A stretch of 64,000 nucleotides of DNA. Source: Bog-473 sp963701955 (GTDB taxonomy: Bacteria > Actinomycetota > Acidimicrobiia > Acidimicrobiales > RAAP-2). A program made the position numbers and the translations under genes. Below, piece by piece: positions 1 through 6,968 of this stretch (position 1 is the first letter of the stretch; each line of letters opens with the position of its first letter). The stretch is from the NCBI GenBank assembly GCA_963701955.1, contig OY969694.1, positions 806,001 to 870,000 of the forward strand, written 5' to 3'. The notes beneath the pieces are model-generated. The model was not told the DNA's origin. It saw only the letters and a program-made list of their open reading frames with translations, and made no database searches.

Positions 1-673
1 GGGCAACGGCGGCGACCACCAACGTCGTCAGGCAGAAGAAGATCCGGGCGTCGCTCAATCCGTTGTTCGGCCAGATCTCGCTCGGAATCCCCGCCAGTGC
101 CATCACGGGGAGATAGGGCAGGAACCCGGCGAAATCCGGCTGTCCGGGAGCGTGGTACCTGACGGCGTGGTGGAGCCTCACGACAGGAAGGTACGGATCA
201 CGCCCGTGGACGAGGTCCTGGCCGCCGATCTCCACGGTCACCACCTCGGGCTGGAGGTGGGAGCCCGCGGCATGGTCGAAGCGCCACAGGATCTCGAAGC
301 CCAGCGGGACGGCGAGTGACCCGCCGAACACGCAAGCCGCCACCACGATGCGCGCCACCCAGGCCCGACGACGTGCCAATGGGCTCAAGGATCGGTCGGC
401 GCGGTGCCGGCGTCCCCGATGCACCACCCACGCCAACACCGCCGACGCCAGCGCGCCGAACAGATAGGGAAGGAGGGCCATGCGTCCCCACACCTCGTAG
501 AGCACGTTGGAGGAGGTGAAGATGGTCACCAGCGCGAACAGACCACCACCGAGGTAGAGCAGGGCATCCCCGGCCTCGGGGGTCAGCCGCGTCACCGGAC
601 CGAGGGTGCGCCACACGCGCGCACCCCACGAGGTCGGCCGGGCCGGGGTCGTCGTCACAGCGTCGGAGGCCAT
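1..673 (-). CDS. Multi-pass membrane protein, C-terminus cut by the window edge
   Basis: I read an open frame from an ATG at 673 to the left edge (224 codons, no stop). The protein has hydrophobic segments at about residues 38-55, 68-85 and 107-128, and two more near the truncated end, separated by Arg-rich loops. A segment reading GGQDLVHGRDPYLP and a following Pro-rich stretch resemble the extracytoplasmic loop of DUF2029/GT87-type polyprenol-phosphate mannosyltransferases, but this is only a resemblance. No Shine-Dalgarno sequence is obvious before the ATG. It lies 59 bases downstream of the S9 peptidase on the same strand and may be its operon partner. Product and topology are uncertain because the C-terminus is missing. 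Confidence 0.55.
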   Translation of the reverse strand, partial: MASDAVTTTPARPTSWGARVWRTLGPVTRLTPEAGDALLYLGGGLFALVTIFTSSNVLYEVWGRMALLPYLFGALASAVLAWVVHRGRRHRADRSLSPLARRRAWVARIVVAACVFGGSLAVPLGFEILWRFDHAAGSHLQPEVVTVEIGGQDLVHGRDPYLPVVRLHHAVRYHAPGQPDFAGFLPYLPVMALAGIPSEIWPNNGLSDARIFFCLTTLVVAAVA

Positions 674-732
674 GGTGTGGTGACAGCCTCGCACACCGAC
701 GAGGTCGAATCCGCCACACGAGGTCGGCTCCG

Positions 733-2691
733 TCAGAGCTCGAGCACCTCGAGATAGAACGCCCATTCCGCCTCGAGGGCGGCCACCACGGTGTCGGCGC
801 GTCGGAACCCGTGGCCCTCCCCTTCGAAGAATCGCAGGTCACAGCGCCTCCCTACCGCGAGGAGCGCGGCCCGCATCCGCTCCGCCTGTTCGGGCGGGAC
901 GACCGGGTCCTCCGTTCCCTGCAGGAGGAGGACGGCACCCCGCATCTTGCCGGCCCGCCGCACGGGCGAGCGCTCCTCGTAGCGCCGGCGGGTCCTTGGA
1001 AACGGGCCCACCAAGAGGTCGCAGGAGTGCGCCTCGAAGTCGTGCGTCGTGGCCACGAGGTCCTGCAGGTCGGTCACCCCGTACCACGAGACGCACGCGG
1101 TGAACCCCTCACCCGCGGCCAGCGCGTTGAGCGCGGTCATCCCCCCGGCGCTCGACCCGCGCACCGCCAGGCGTGCCGCGTCCGCCTCCCCCTGGGCGAC
1201 GAGGTGGCGGGCGGCGTCGAGGCAATCCTCGGAATCGGCCACGCCCCATTGGCCCCACAACGCGCAGCGGTACTCGCGGCCGTAGCCGGTGCTCCCCGCA
1301 TAGTCCACGCCGGCCACGGCAAAGCCGCGCGAGGTGAAGTACTGCACGGACAGATCGAGCCCCGCCTGCCAGGCCGAGGTGGGCCCGCTGTGGCACCACA
1401 CCAGCAGCGGCGGAGGTGCCGCAGTCCCGTGACGACCCGGCGAGGGCCGCAATGCGGCGGTCGGACGGTACAGCGTCCCGTGGACCGGCCGGCCGGAGCG
1501 CCCTTCGACCGTGAAAGGCTCCCCGTCGGCGACGTCGTCCGGGACGAGCATGCCGGCACCTGGCTCGTGGAGCGGACGCGCCCCGCCCGCCGGTGTCCAC
1601 ACCCAGACGCCGGGCGGTGCGACGGGCGTGCTTCCGATGACGGCGATCCCGTCACCGTGGGCGCACACCGAGGCCACCGACACGCACGGGAGTCCGAGGG
1701 GAACGGGTGTGCCGTCCCCGCCGGCGTCCTTCGGGGGCAGCGCCACCACGGTGTCGCACCCGGACGCCGTCATCCGGGCCACGGTGGTGCCATCGGCCAG
1801 TTCGACGACGGTGGTCATGCCGAGAACCCAGTCGGGCCCGTGCCATTCCGCGGCCACATCTGTCAGCGCCACCGCGGCCCGCGGTGGCGTGTCCGGGAGA
1901 CCGGCGTGCACATAGGGCTGCCACCATCCCCTGCGGTCCGAGACGAAGCGCAGTGTTCCGTCGCTGGCCCAGTGGGGCTGTCCCACCGATTCGTCATCAC
2001 CCCCGGCAACCACCCACGGTGGCCCGGACGCGGCCAGCTCTCCCCCACGTCGCTCCAGCGGCACGACCAGGAGCGTCGACGCGTCCCAGGGCATGTGCGG
2101 GCGTTCCCATGTGACGACGGCCAGCCGCTCCGCTCCCGCGTCCACCCTCGGAGCGCCGAAGAACGCATGGTTCCGAAGCAGGGTGACCTCATGTGGCGGG
2201 GCGCCCCGCGTCGAGAGGGCGACCACGGAGCGTTCCGGTCGCGGTGCACCGTCCCGGTGGGTCTCACGCACCGCCAGAACCCACGCTCCGTCACTCGTGG
2301 CCGAGAGCCCCCCGTGTCGACGTTCCTCGCCCGGCGGAGCCGTCCCGTTGAGGGGCACCGGGGCCGCGGCGCCGTCGCAGAGCCAGACATCCTGGCCGTC
2401 CTGATCGACGTAGGCGAACGTGCCCGCCGAGCTCCCGGGCACCAGGCACACCGCTCCCCCGCCGTACTCGTGGACCCGACTGCGGATGCTCACCGTACCC
2501 GGAGAGTGGTCATGCCGGCCGTGAGGACCGTGGCGCACGAGGACCACGCGGCCGGAGTCTGCCGGTCGCGATTCGAGCCAGTAGAGCGAATCGCCATCCG
2601 AGCTCAGCTCGGAGAGCGACACCTTCGCCTGCGCCACGTCGCGCGCGGCCAAAGGAGAGTGCCAGTGCCCGTACGATTCCCTGGTGGCCAC
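733..2691 (-). CDS. S9 family serine peptidase (prolyl oligopeptidase / acylaminoacyl-peptidase type)
   Basis: This cytoplasmic serine peptidase is 652 residues long. The N-terminal two thirds is the beta-propeller typical of the family, and the C-terminal third is an alpha/beta hydrolase domain. The nucleophile motif GSSAGG puts the catalytic Ser at about 514, the Asp of GTEDPVVP at about 595 and the His of GEGHGF at about 627, a complete triad in the right order. I chose the GTG at 2691 because a TACGTT -10 element ends exactly six bases before it, predicting a leaderless mRNA. It also matches the usual family N-terminus (YGHWHSPL shortly after the start). A TTG at 2736 would add 15 residues and run far into the divergent neighbour. 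With the GTG start the two divergent genes overlap by only 8 bp. Exact peptide substrates cannot be told from sequence. Confidence 0.9.
   Translation of the reverse strand: MATRESYGHWHSPLAARDVAQAKVSLSELSSDGDSLYWLESRPADSGRVVLVRHGPHGRHDHSPGTVSIRSRVHEYGGGAVCLVPGSSAGTFAYVDQDGQDVWLCDGAAAPVPLNGTAPPGEERRHGGLSATSDGAWVLAVRETHRDGAPRPERSVVALSTRGAPPHEVTLLRNHAFFGAPRVDAGAERLAVVTWERPHMPWDASTLLVVPLERRGGELAASGPPWVVAGGDDESVGQPHWASDGTLRFVSDRRGWWQPYVHAGLPDTPPRAAVALTDVAAEWHGPDWVLGMTTVVELADGTTVARMTASGCDTVVALPPKDAGGDGTPVPLGLPCVSVASVCAHGDGIAVIGSTPVAPPGVWVWTPAGGARPLHEPGAGMLVPDDVADGEPFTVEGRSGRPVHGTLYRPTAALRPSPGRHGTAAPPPLLVWCHSGPTSAWQAGLDLSVQYFTSRGFAVAGVDYAGSTGYGREYRCALWGQWGVADSEDCLDAARHLVAQGEADAARLAVRGSSAGGMTALNALAAGEGFTACVSWYGVTDLQDLVATTHDFEAHSCDLLVGPFPRTRRRYEERSPVRRAGKMRGAVLLLQGTEDPVVPPEQAERMRAALLAVGRRCDLRFFEGEGHGFRRADTVVAALEAEWAFYLEVLEL
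2672..2677 (+). promoter_or_regulatory. -10 element (TACGAT) of leaderless MDR oxidoreductase promoter
   Basis: TACGAT is followed by exactly six bases (2678-2683) and the GTG at 2684. It mirrors the minus-strand element at 2698-2703 around the palindrome GTGGCCAC (2684-2691), and lies within codons 5-7 of the S9 peptidase gene. Confidence 0.6.
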
Positions 2692-3772
2692 GGTCCGAAC
2701 GTACCCGGTCGCTCCGGGTTCCACCGGGGAGGTCAACGGCTCATCGCCTGACGGGCAGGTCCGCTTTCCCGCTTACCTGCTTTCGCAAGAGGGTGCGGTC
2801 ATCCGGCGCGCCGTCGTGGAACTCGCCGTGGACGACCTCCCGACGGGCGACGTTCTCGTGCGTGTCGAGTGGACCGCGGTCAACTACAACGACGCCATGG
2901 TGACCCGCCCAGGTGCCCGCGTGGCAACCCGCTGGCCGCTCGTGCCCGGCGTCGAACTTTCGGGGACCGTGGCGCGGAGCTCCTGCGACGACTTCCCGCC
3001 GGGGAGCCGGGTGCTGGTGCAGGGATACGACCTCGGCGTGGCACGCCACGGGGGATTCGCCGCCTACGCACGTGTGCCGGCGGAATGGGTCGTGCCCCTG
3101 CCCGACGCGCTCACCTGCCGGAACGCCGCGATCATCGGCGTCGCGGGATTCACCGCCCTCGCCTCCATGCGCCGTCTCGTCGGGAACGGCCTCTCCCCCG
3201 AAGACGGACCCGTGCTGGTCACCGGGGCGTCCGGGGGCGTCGGAAGCGCCGCCGTGGCGCTGCTGGCCCACGCCGGGTACGAAGTCGTGGCCTCCTCGGG
3301 CAAGACAGGCGAGCGCGACTACCTCGAGGGCCTCGGTGCGGCGCAGGTGGTCGGACGCCACTTCGCCGAGGATGACGGCCGGGCCCTGGGGCCAGCGCGC
3401 TGGGCCGGCGTGGTCGACTGCGTGGGCGGCGTCGCCCTCGCGCAGGCTCTGCGCACCGTGCGCTATGGCGGAGCAGTGGCGGCCAGCGGCCTCACCGGCG
3501 GCAACGATCTGAACACCACGGTGTTCCCATTCATCGTCCGGGGGGTGTCTCTGCTCGGCATCGACACGGTCGCCACGCCGATCGCCGAGCGGAGGGCGGC
3601 CTGGGCGGACATGCCCGAGACCTTCCCTCTGGCCCGCTGCGAGGACATGGTGCTCGAGGAGATCACCCTCGACGGGCTGACCGGTGCACTCGACCGCGTG
3701 CTCGACGCCGCCGTCCGTGGCCGCATCCTTGTCCGGCCCGGGGGTCCGGGCGAATACCACCTCAGCCGGTGA
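2684..3772 (+). CDS. YhdH/AcuI-type MDR oxidoreductase (acrylyl-CoA reductase-like)
   Basis: This is a medium-chain dehydrogenase/reductase of the zinc-free YhdH/YhfP/AcuI group, 362 residues. The N-terminal catalytic fold carries VNYNDAMVTRPG near residue 65. The Rossmann domain has the nucleotide-binding motif VLVTGASGGVGSAAV near residue 180, followed by the CVGG loop and the late VRGVSLLGID segment, all typical of the family, which reduces acrylyl-CoA or related enoyl-CoA/quinone substrates with NADPH. The GTG at 2684 is the only usable start ahead of the conserved FPAYLL segment. It adds an N-terminal extension of about 27 residues compared with usual relatives (about 325-330 residues). 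The gene is divergent from the S9 peptidase (8-bp overlap at the starts) and its 3' end overlaps the lipoprotein gene by 11 bp. Physiological substrate is unknown. Confidence 0.85.
   Translation: MATVRTYPVAPGSTGEVNGSSPDGQVRFPAYLLSQEGAVIRRAVVELAVDDLPTGDVLVRVEWTAVNYNDAMVTRPGARVATRWPLVPGVELSGTVARSSCDDFPPGSRVLVQGYDLGVARHGGFAAYARVPAEWVVPLPDALTCRNAAIIGVAGFTALASMRRLVGNGLSPEDGPVLVTGASGGVGSAAVALLAHAGYEVVASSGKTGERDYLEGLGAAQVVGRHFAEDDGRALGPARWAGVVDCVGGVALAQALRTVRYGGAVAASGLTGGNDLNTTVFPFIVRGVSLLGIDTVATPIAERRAAWADMPETFPLARCEDMVLEEITLDGLTGALDRVLDAAVRGRILVRPGGPGEYHLSR
2698..2703 (-). promoter_or_regulatory. -10 element (TACGTT) of leaderless S9 peptidase promoter
   Basis: Read on the minus strand, TACGTT is followed by six bases and then the GTG start at 2691, so transcription should begin at the start codon itself. 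The hexamer lies within codons 5-7 of the divergent MDR oxidoreductase gene. No clear -35 is seen. Confidence 0.6.
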
Positions 3773-4361
3773 ACACCGGGGACACCCTCACCGTCCCATT
3801 GTCACAGGGGGCGATCGCCAGGGCGAAGGTGGGCGAGGACGACGCTGACCCCGGCATGGTGACCGTGGCGGCCTCCGACGCGGGACAGCTCGTCTCGGAG
3901 CCGCTGGGCACGTCGGACAGCTGGTAGGCGAATCGCGCCGAAGCCGACGGTGCCAGCGTGACCGGCGTGGGCGCGGCATTGGCTGCCGGGGTCAGCGAGA
4001 CCGAGAGCCCTTCGACGACGGTGACCGTGAGCGGCGCGCCGCTCCCCGAGAAGAGTGCGAGGGTCGGGTAGCCGTGCACCGAGCACGACGATGCGCCGGT
4101 GTTGGTCACGATGATGAAGCCGGTGATGGTCCCGGCGGCCCCCTGGGACGATGCCGGGGAGCCCGTGACACGGGTGCACGCGGTCGGAACGGGAGCAGTC
4201 GACGACGTGGAGGTGGATGACGACGAGGTCGTCGCGTTGGTTGACGACGTCGAGGACCTCGACGTCGTGGTCGTGGTCGTGGTCGCCGGTGTGCTCCCGC
4301 ACGCCGTGAGCACGAGACCGGCGCACGCCACCGGGGCGAGCGCCCACCGGGGTGGGATCAC
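3762..4361 (-). CDS. DUF4232-like lipoprotein
   Basis: A 199-residue exported lipoprotein. A short basic N-terminus is followed by a hydrophobic segment and the lipobox LTAC, with Cys at 21. Next comes a linker of about 30 residues almost entirely Thr and Ser, then a beta-rich domain with two Cys pairs (ACTRV, SSCSVHGYP) and late TSCPASEA and APCDNG. The SSCSVHGYP core and overall plan are those of DUF4232 proteins, common in actinobacteria and of unknown function. The linker probably spans or approaches the cell wall. The ATG at 4361 overlaps the stop of the DUF151 gene (ATGA), so translation is coupled. The 3' end overlaps the convergent oxidoreductase gene. Confidence 0.8.
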   Translation of the reverse strand: MIPPRWALAPVACAGLVLTACGSTPATTTTTTTSRSSTSSTNATTSSSSTSTSSTAPVPTACTRVTGSPASSQGAAGTITGFIIVTNTGASSCSVHGYPTLALFSGSGAPLTVTVVEGLSVSLTPAANAAPTPVTLAPSASARFAYQLSDVPSGSETSCPASEAATVTMPGSASSSPTFALAIAPCDNGTVRVSPVFTG

Positions 4362-4858
4362 GCCTCGAAGTCCTCCGGACGGACGGAATCGAGAAATTGG
4401 CGGAACTGCCCGACGAGCTCGTCGGGCGTGTCGTCGTCGTCGTCCTCGGTATCGAGCGCCAGGAGGATGCCCTCGGACTCCATCAGGTCGTCGGACACGA
4501 AGAGTGGCGACTCGGTGCGCACCGCGATGGCGACGGCATCGGAGGGTCGACTCGAGACGACCGTGCGCTCCTCACCGTGCACCAGGTGCAGCTCGGCGTA
4601 GTAGGTCTGCGCCCGCAGCTCCGTGATGATGACGCGCTCGACTTCGATGCCCAAGGCACCGAGCATGTCCTTCATCAGATCGTGTGTGAGAGGTCTGGGC
4701 ATGACGACCCCCTGGAGCGCGTACGCGATCGCCGTCGCCTCGGGACTGCCGATGAAGATCGGCAGTGTTCGGCCCTCGCCCTCGCTCTCCTGCAGGAGCA
4801 GGACCGGCGTGTTGGACTGCAGGTCCACCCGGACGGCTCGGAGCAGTACACGGACCAT
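4358..4858 (-). CDS. DUF151 / bifunctional nuclease family protein
   Basis: This 166-residue protein matches the BFN/DUF151 family along its length: QSNTPVLLLQESEG near the start, LPIFIGSPEATAIA at about 36-49, RPLTHDLMKDML at about 55-66 and RPSDAVAIAVR near 105. In M. tuberculosis the homologue (Rv1829) sits next to the FtsR-like regulator and GarA, exactly as here. Plant and some bacterial members have been reported as nucleases, but the role in actinobacteria is not settled. The ATG at 4858 follows a TACATT element by six bases and lacks a Shine-Dalgarno sequence, so it should be leaderless and start its own transcript 33 bases after ftsR. The acidic C-terminus (EDDDDD) is variable in the family. 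Confidence 0.85.
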   Translation of the reverse strand: MVRVLLRAVRVDLQSNTPVLLLQESEGEGRTLPIFIGSPEATAIAYALQGVVMPRPLTHDLMKDMLGALGIEVERVIITELRAQTYYAELHLVHGEERTVVSSRPSDAVAIAVRTESPLFVSDDLMESEGILLALDTEDDDDDTPDELVGQFRQFLDSVRPEDFEA

Positions 4859-4864
4859 GTCTGA

Positions 4865-4870
4865 AATGTA
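4865..4870 (-). promoter_or_regulatory. -10 element (TACATT) of leaderless DUF151 promoter
   Basis: On the minus strand TACATT is followed by six bases and the ATG at 4858. It lies in the 33-bp gap behind ftsR, giving the DUF151-lipoprotein pair a separate start of transcription. Confidence 0.55.
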
Positions 4871-4891
4871 GCGCCCACTGCCGTCGGCGCG

Positions 4892-6046
4892 TCACCCCCC
4901 CAGGTGTCGCCGCAGGGCCAGGCGGAGCAGGGTGGTGCGCATGGACTCACCCAGGGACGCCAGCTCGTCGGCGCCCTCTATCGCCCGCTGGCGGGACTCG
5001 GGGTTCCGCTGGCGCAGAAGGGGGATGACCACCTGCTCGATCAGTCCGAGCTCCCGGTCGACCGCATTGCGATAGAGGCGCAGGTGGCGAGGCTCGATCC
5101 CGTAGACATGGAATGCCGCAGCCAGGTTGGCCACGGTCAGGGCGTCCTCGTCAAAGGTCTCGATTCCCGCCACCGACACCGACTCGATCAGTCCGAACGA
5201 CTGCAGGCCGGCCACTTCGTCGGCGGACAACCCGCTGGCCGAGCACAGCTCCTGGAGCGTGAGGCTGGCGCCGGTCACCGCGACCGTCGCCGCCCGGCCC
5301 GTCCGACCGGGCATCTTCTTGGCACCCCCGGTTGGCGCTGCAGCGGCGGCGACCGGCGTCACCCTCTGGCCGCCGGTCGACTCGGACGAACCCGAGCGCC
5401 TCTCGCCAGGTGGCTGCTCCGGCGGAGCCCCGTTTCGCCCGCCCTCACCGCCTCCTGTGCCGCGGCCCCGGCCGGTCCCGGTTGCGCTGGCCGAATCCGC
5501 TCCCGGCTTCTTCGAGGCGGCGAGGGTCGGCTGGTCCGCGGCGAGGCGTGGCACGCCCGGCGGGACCTGGTCGCCCCCACCGCCGCCGGCCGGTCCCGTT
5601 CGACCCTGGGCCTCCTCGGGCCGGAGGGCGGCGCGCCGCGACGCATCAGCGAGGATGCGCGCCATTGCCTCCTGGTCGGCCTTCGTCGGCTGGTCGTGCT
5701 CCACCTGCACCGTGGCCACGGCCGTGACCGTTGACCCAGCCTGCGCCGCGGCACTGCGGGTCGGCTTGCCGTTGGGGGCGTCCCGCGGCACCTCCTCGAG
5801 CTCTCCGTCGGCCAGGCGGTCACGAATGACCTTGAGCGGCAAGAAGTGCTCCCGCTGCTGGCGGAGCACCCAACGCAGGCGCTCCACGTCATGGTCGAAG
5901 AACTTGCGGTAGCCCGACGGGGACCGCTCGGGGTTCACGAGTCCCTGGCTCTCCAAGAAGCGGATCTTGGAGATCGTGACGTCGGGGAACTCCTCCCTGA
6001 GCAGGGTCAGGACGTCGCCGATGGAAAGGTAGGTGCGGCTGCTCAC
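4892..6046 (-). CDS. ftsR: FtsR-like MerR-family transcriptional regulator
   Basis: A 384-residue DNA-binding regulator. The N-terminus is a MerR helix-turn-helix: LSIGDVLTLLREEFPDVTIS, then IRFLESQGLVNPERSPSGYR. It matches FtsR of Corynebacterium and Rv1828 of mycobacteria; FtsR is known to activate ftsZ. The C-terminal part (about 265-384) has the family's second conserved block beginning LTLQELC and ending in a helical dimerisation region. Between them lies an unusually long Gly/Pro/Ala/Ser-rich linker (about residues 100-260), making it much longer than the usual approximately 250 residues. Its ATG at 6046 overlaps the stop of garA (ATGA), the same neighbourhood as Rv1826-Rv1829. Regulon not inferable here. 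Confidence 0.85.
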   Translation of the reverse strand: MSSRTYLSIGDVLTLLREEFPDVTISKIRFLESQGLVNPERSPSGYRKFFDHDVERLRWVLRQQREHFLPLKVIRDRLADGELEEVPRDAPNGKPTRSAAAQAGSTVTAVATVQVEHDQPTKADQEAMARILADASRRAALRPEEAQGRTGPAGGGGGDQVPPGVPRLAADQPTLAASKKPGADSASATGTGRGRGTGGGEGGRNGAPPEQPPGERRSGSSESTGGQRVTPVAAAAAPTGGAKKMPGRTGRAATVAVTGASLTLQELCSASGLSADEVAGLQSFGLIESVSVAGIETFDEDALTVANLAAAFHVYGIEPRHLRLYRNAVDRELGLIEQVVIPLLRQRNPESRQRAIEGADELASLGESMRTTLLRLALRRHLGG

Positions 6047-6513
6047 TCGGTCCCCGCCACCAGGTAGACGAGCTTGAACTTACCGATCTGGACCTCGTCG
6101 CCGGGCAACAGGTGCGCGTCGTCGATCCGCTCCCGGTTGACGTATGTGCCGTTCAACGAACCGACATCCCGCACGGCGTACCCGCCCTCTGCGGCCGAGA
6201 ACTCAGCGTGGCGGCGCGAGACCGTGATGTCGTCGAGGAAGATGTCACTCTCGGGGTGCCTTCCGGCCCGCACCACGTCCTCACCGAGGAGGTAGCGAGC
6301 GCCGATGTTCGGCCCGCGGGTGACCACGAGAACGCCCGAGCCATGGGGCACTTCGACCAAGGTGACGTCGGGGCGCTCCTCCCCGGACTCCACATCGTCG
6401 GTGGGGTGAAGAGTGATCGTGGCGTCGTCACCTTCGGCCAGGAGCGCGTGCCCGCACGAGGAGCAGAAGTTGACGCCTTCGGGATTCTTGTGCCCACAGT
6501 TGTGACAGAACAC
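6043..6513 (-). CDS. garA: GarA/OdhI-type FHA protein with N-terminal zinc ribbon
   Basis: A 156-residue cytoplasmic protein. Residues 3-21 form a zinc ribbon (CHNCG and CSSCG). An acidic linker follows, then an FHA domain from about residue 62, with VTRGPNIGARYLLG, the core AGRHPESDIFLDD, SRRHAEF and GSLNGTYVNRE, and IGKFKLVYL at the end. This domain is close to GarA of mycobacteria and OdhI of corynebacteria, which bind and inhibit 2-oxoglutarate dehydrogenase unless phosphorylated by Pkn kinases. The usual ETTS phospho-motif is not seen. The linker has DDATITLHPTDD, which could supply Thr phosphosites (inference). Start is GTG at 6513, seven bases after TACCGT. ftsR follows with an ATGA overlap. 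Confidence 0.88.
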   Translation of the reverse strand: MFCHNCGHKNPEGVNFCSSCGHALLAEGDDATITLHPTDDVESGEERPDVTLVEVPHGSGVLVVTRGPNIGARYLLGEDVVRAGRHPESDIFLDDITVSRRHAEFSAAEGGYAVRDVGSLNGTYVNRERIDDAHLLPGDEVQIGKFKLVYLVAGTE

Positions 6514-6520
6514 GGGGCCA

Positions 6521-6526
6521 ACGGTA
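6521..6526 (-). promoter_or_regulatory. -10 element (TACCGT) of garA promoter, leaderless or nearly so
   Basis: TACCGT on the minus strand lies seven bases before the GTG of garA. No Shine-Dalgarno sequence precedes the start, fitting a leaderless garA-ftsR message. Confidence 0.45.
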
Positions 6527-6576
6527 GTCGACGCCGCCCCCCGCCTTCCTTGGCGACCGGCCAGTCTCCCGCCGAG

Positions 6577-6957
6577 TCAGTCGGCCGTGAGGTCACGGTA
6601 CGCAGCGGCGTCCAGCAGGGTCCCCGGGTCGGCGTCGTGAGCGAGCTCCAACTCGCAGATCCACCCCGTGCCGTACGGGTCCTGATTGATCTGCTCGGGC
6701 TCGTCCGTCAGGGACTGGTTCACCGCGAGGACCGTGCCGGCCAACGGCGCGTAGATCTCCGACACCGACTTCGTCGACTCGACCTCACCGAGCGGCCCGC
6801 CGGCCACCACCGTACTGCCGACGGCGGGCAGGTCGACGAAGACGATGTCGCCGAGGGCGTCCTGCGCGTAGTCGGTGACGCCCACGCGCGCCGAGGTGCC
6901 CTCCACGCGCACCCATTCGTGCTCGGGGGAATATCGCAGACCTTCGGGGATCTCCAT
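6577..6957 (-). CDS. gcvH: Glycine cleavage system H protein
   Basis: A 126-residue lipoyl carrier of the glycine cleavage complex, moving the aminomethyl group between GcvP, GcvT and the lipoamide dehydrogenase. It begins MEIPEGLRYSPEHEWV and has the full family length. The lipoylation site is Lys63 within ESTKSVSEIYAP. It is followed after 63 bases by garA, and gcvH-garA adjacency is also found in mycobacteria. The ATG at 6957 is 11 bases after the stop of the sugar-nucleotide transferase gene. TAGGGT eight bases ahead could be a -10, but its TAG is that stop codon. No glycine riboswitch is visible upstream, and gcvT and gcvP are not in the window. Confidence 0.95.
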   Translation of the reverse strand: MEIPEGLRYSPEHEWVRVEGTSARVGVTDYAQDALGDIVFVDLPAVGSTVVAGGPLGEVESTKSVSEIYAPLAGTVLAVNQSLTDEPEQINQDPYGTGWICELELAHDADPGTLLDAAAYRDLTAD

Positions 6958-6968
6958 GGGGGGCGACC

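Noticed and set aside
811..2751. A 646-codon plus-strand frame opposite the S9 peptidase
   Set aside because: Composition and lack of any recognisable motif mark it as a shadow of the peptidase gene.
4196..4290. GAC/GTC-rich stretch as a tandem repeat or satellite
   Set aside because: It encodes the Thr/Ser linker of the lipoprotein and has no regular period.
6958..6968. Glycine riboswitch ahead of gcvH
   Set aside because: Only 11 bases separate gcvH from the upstream gene.
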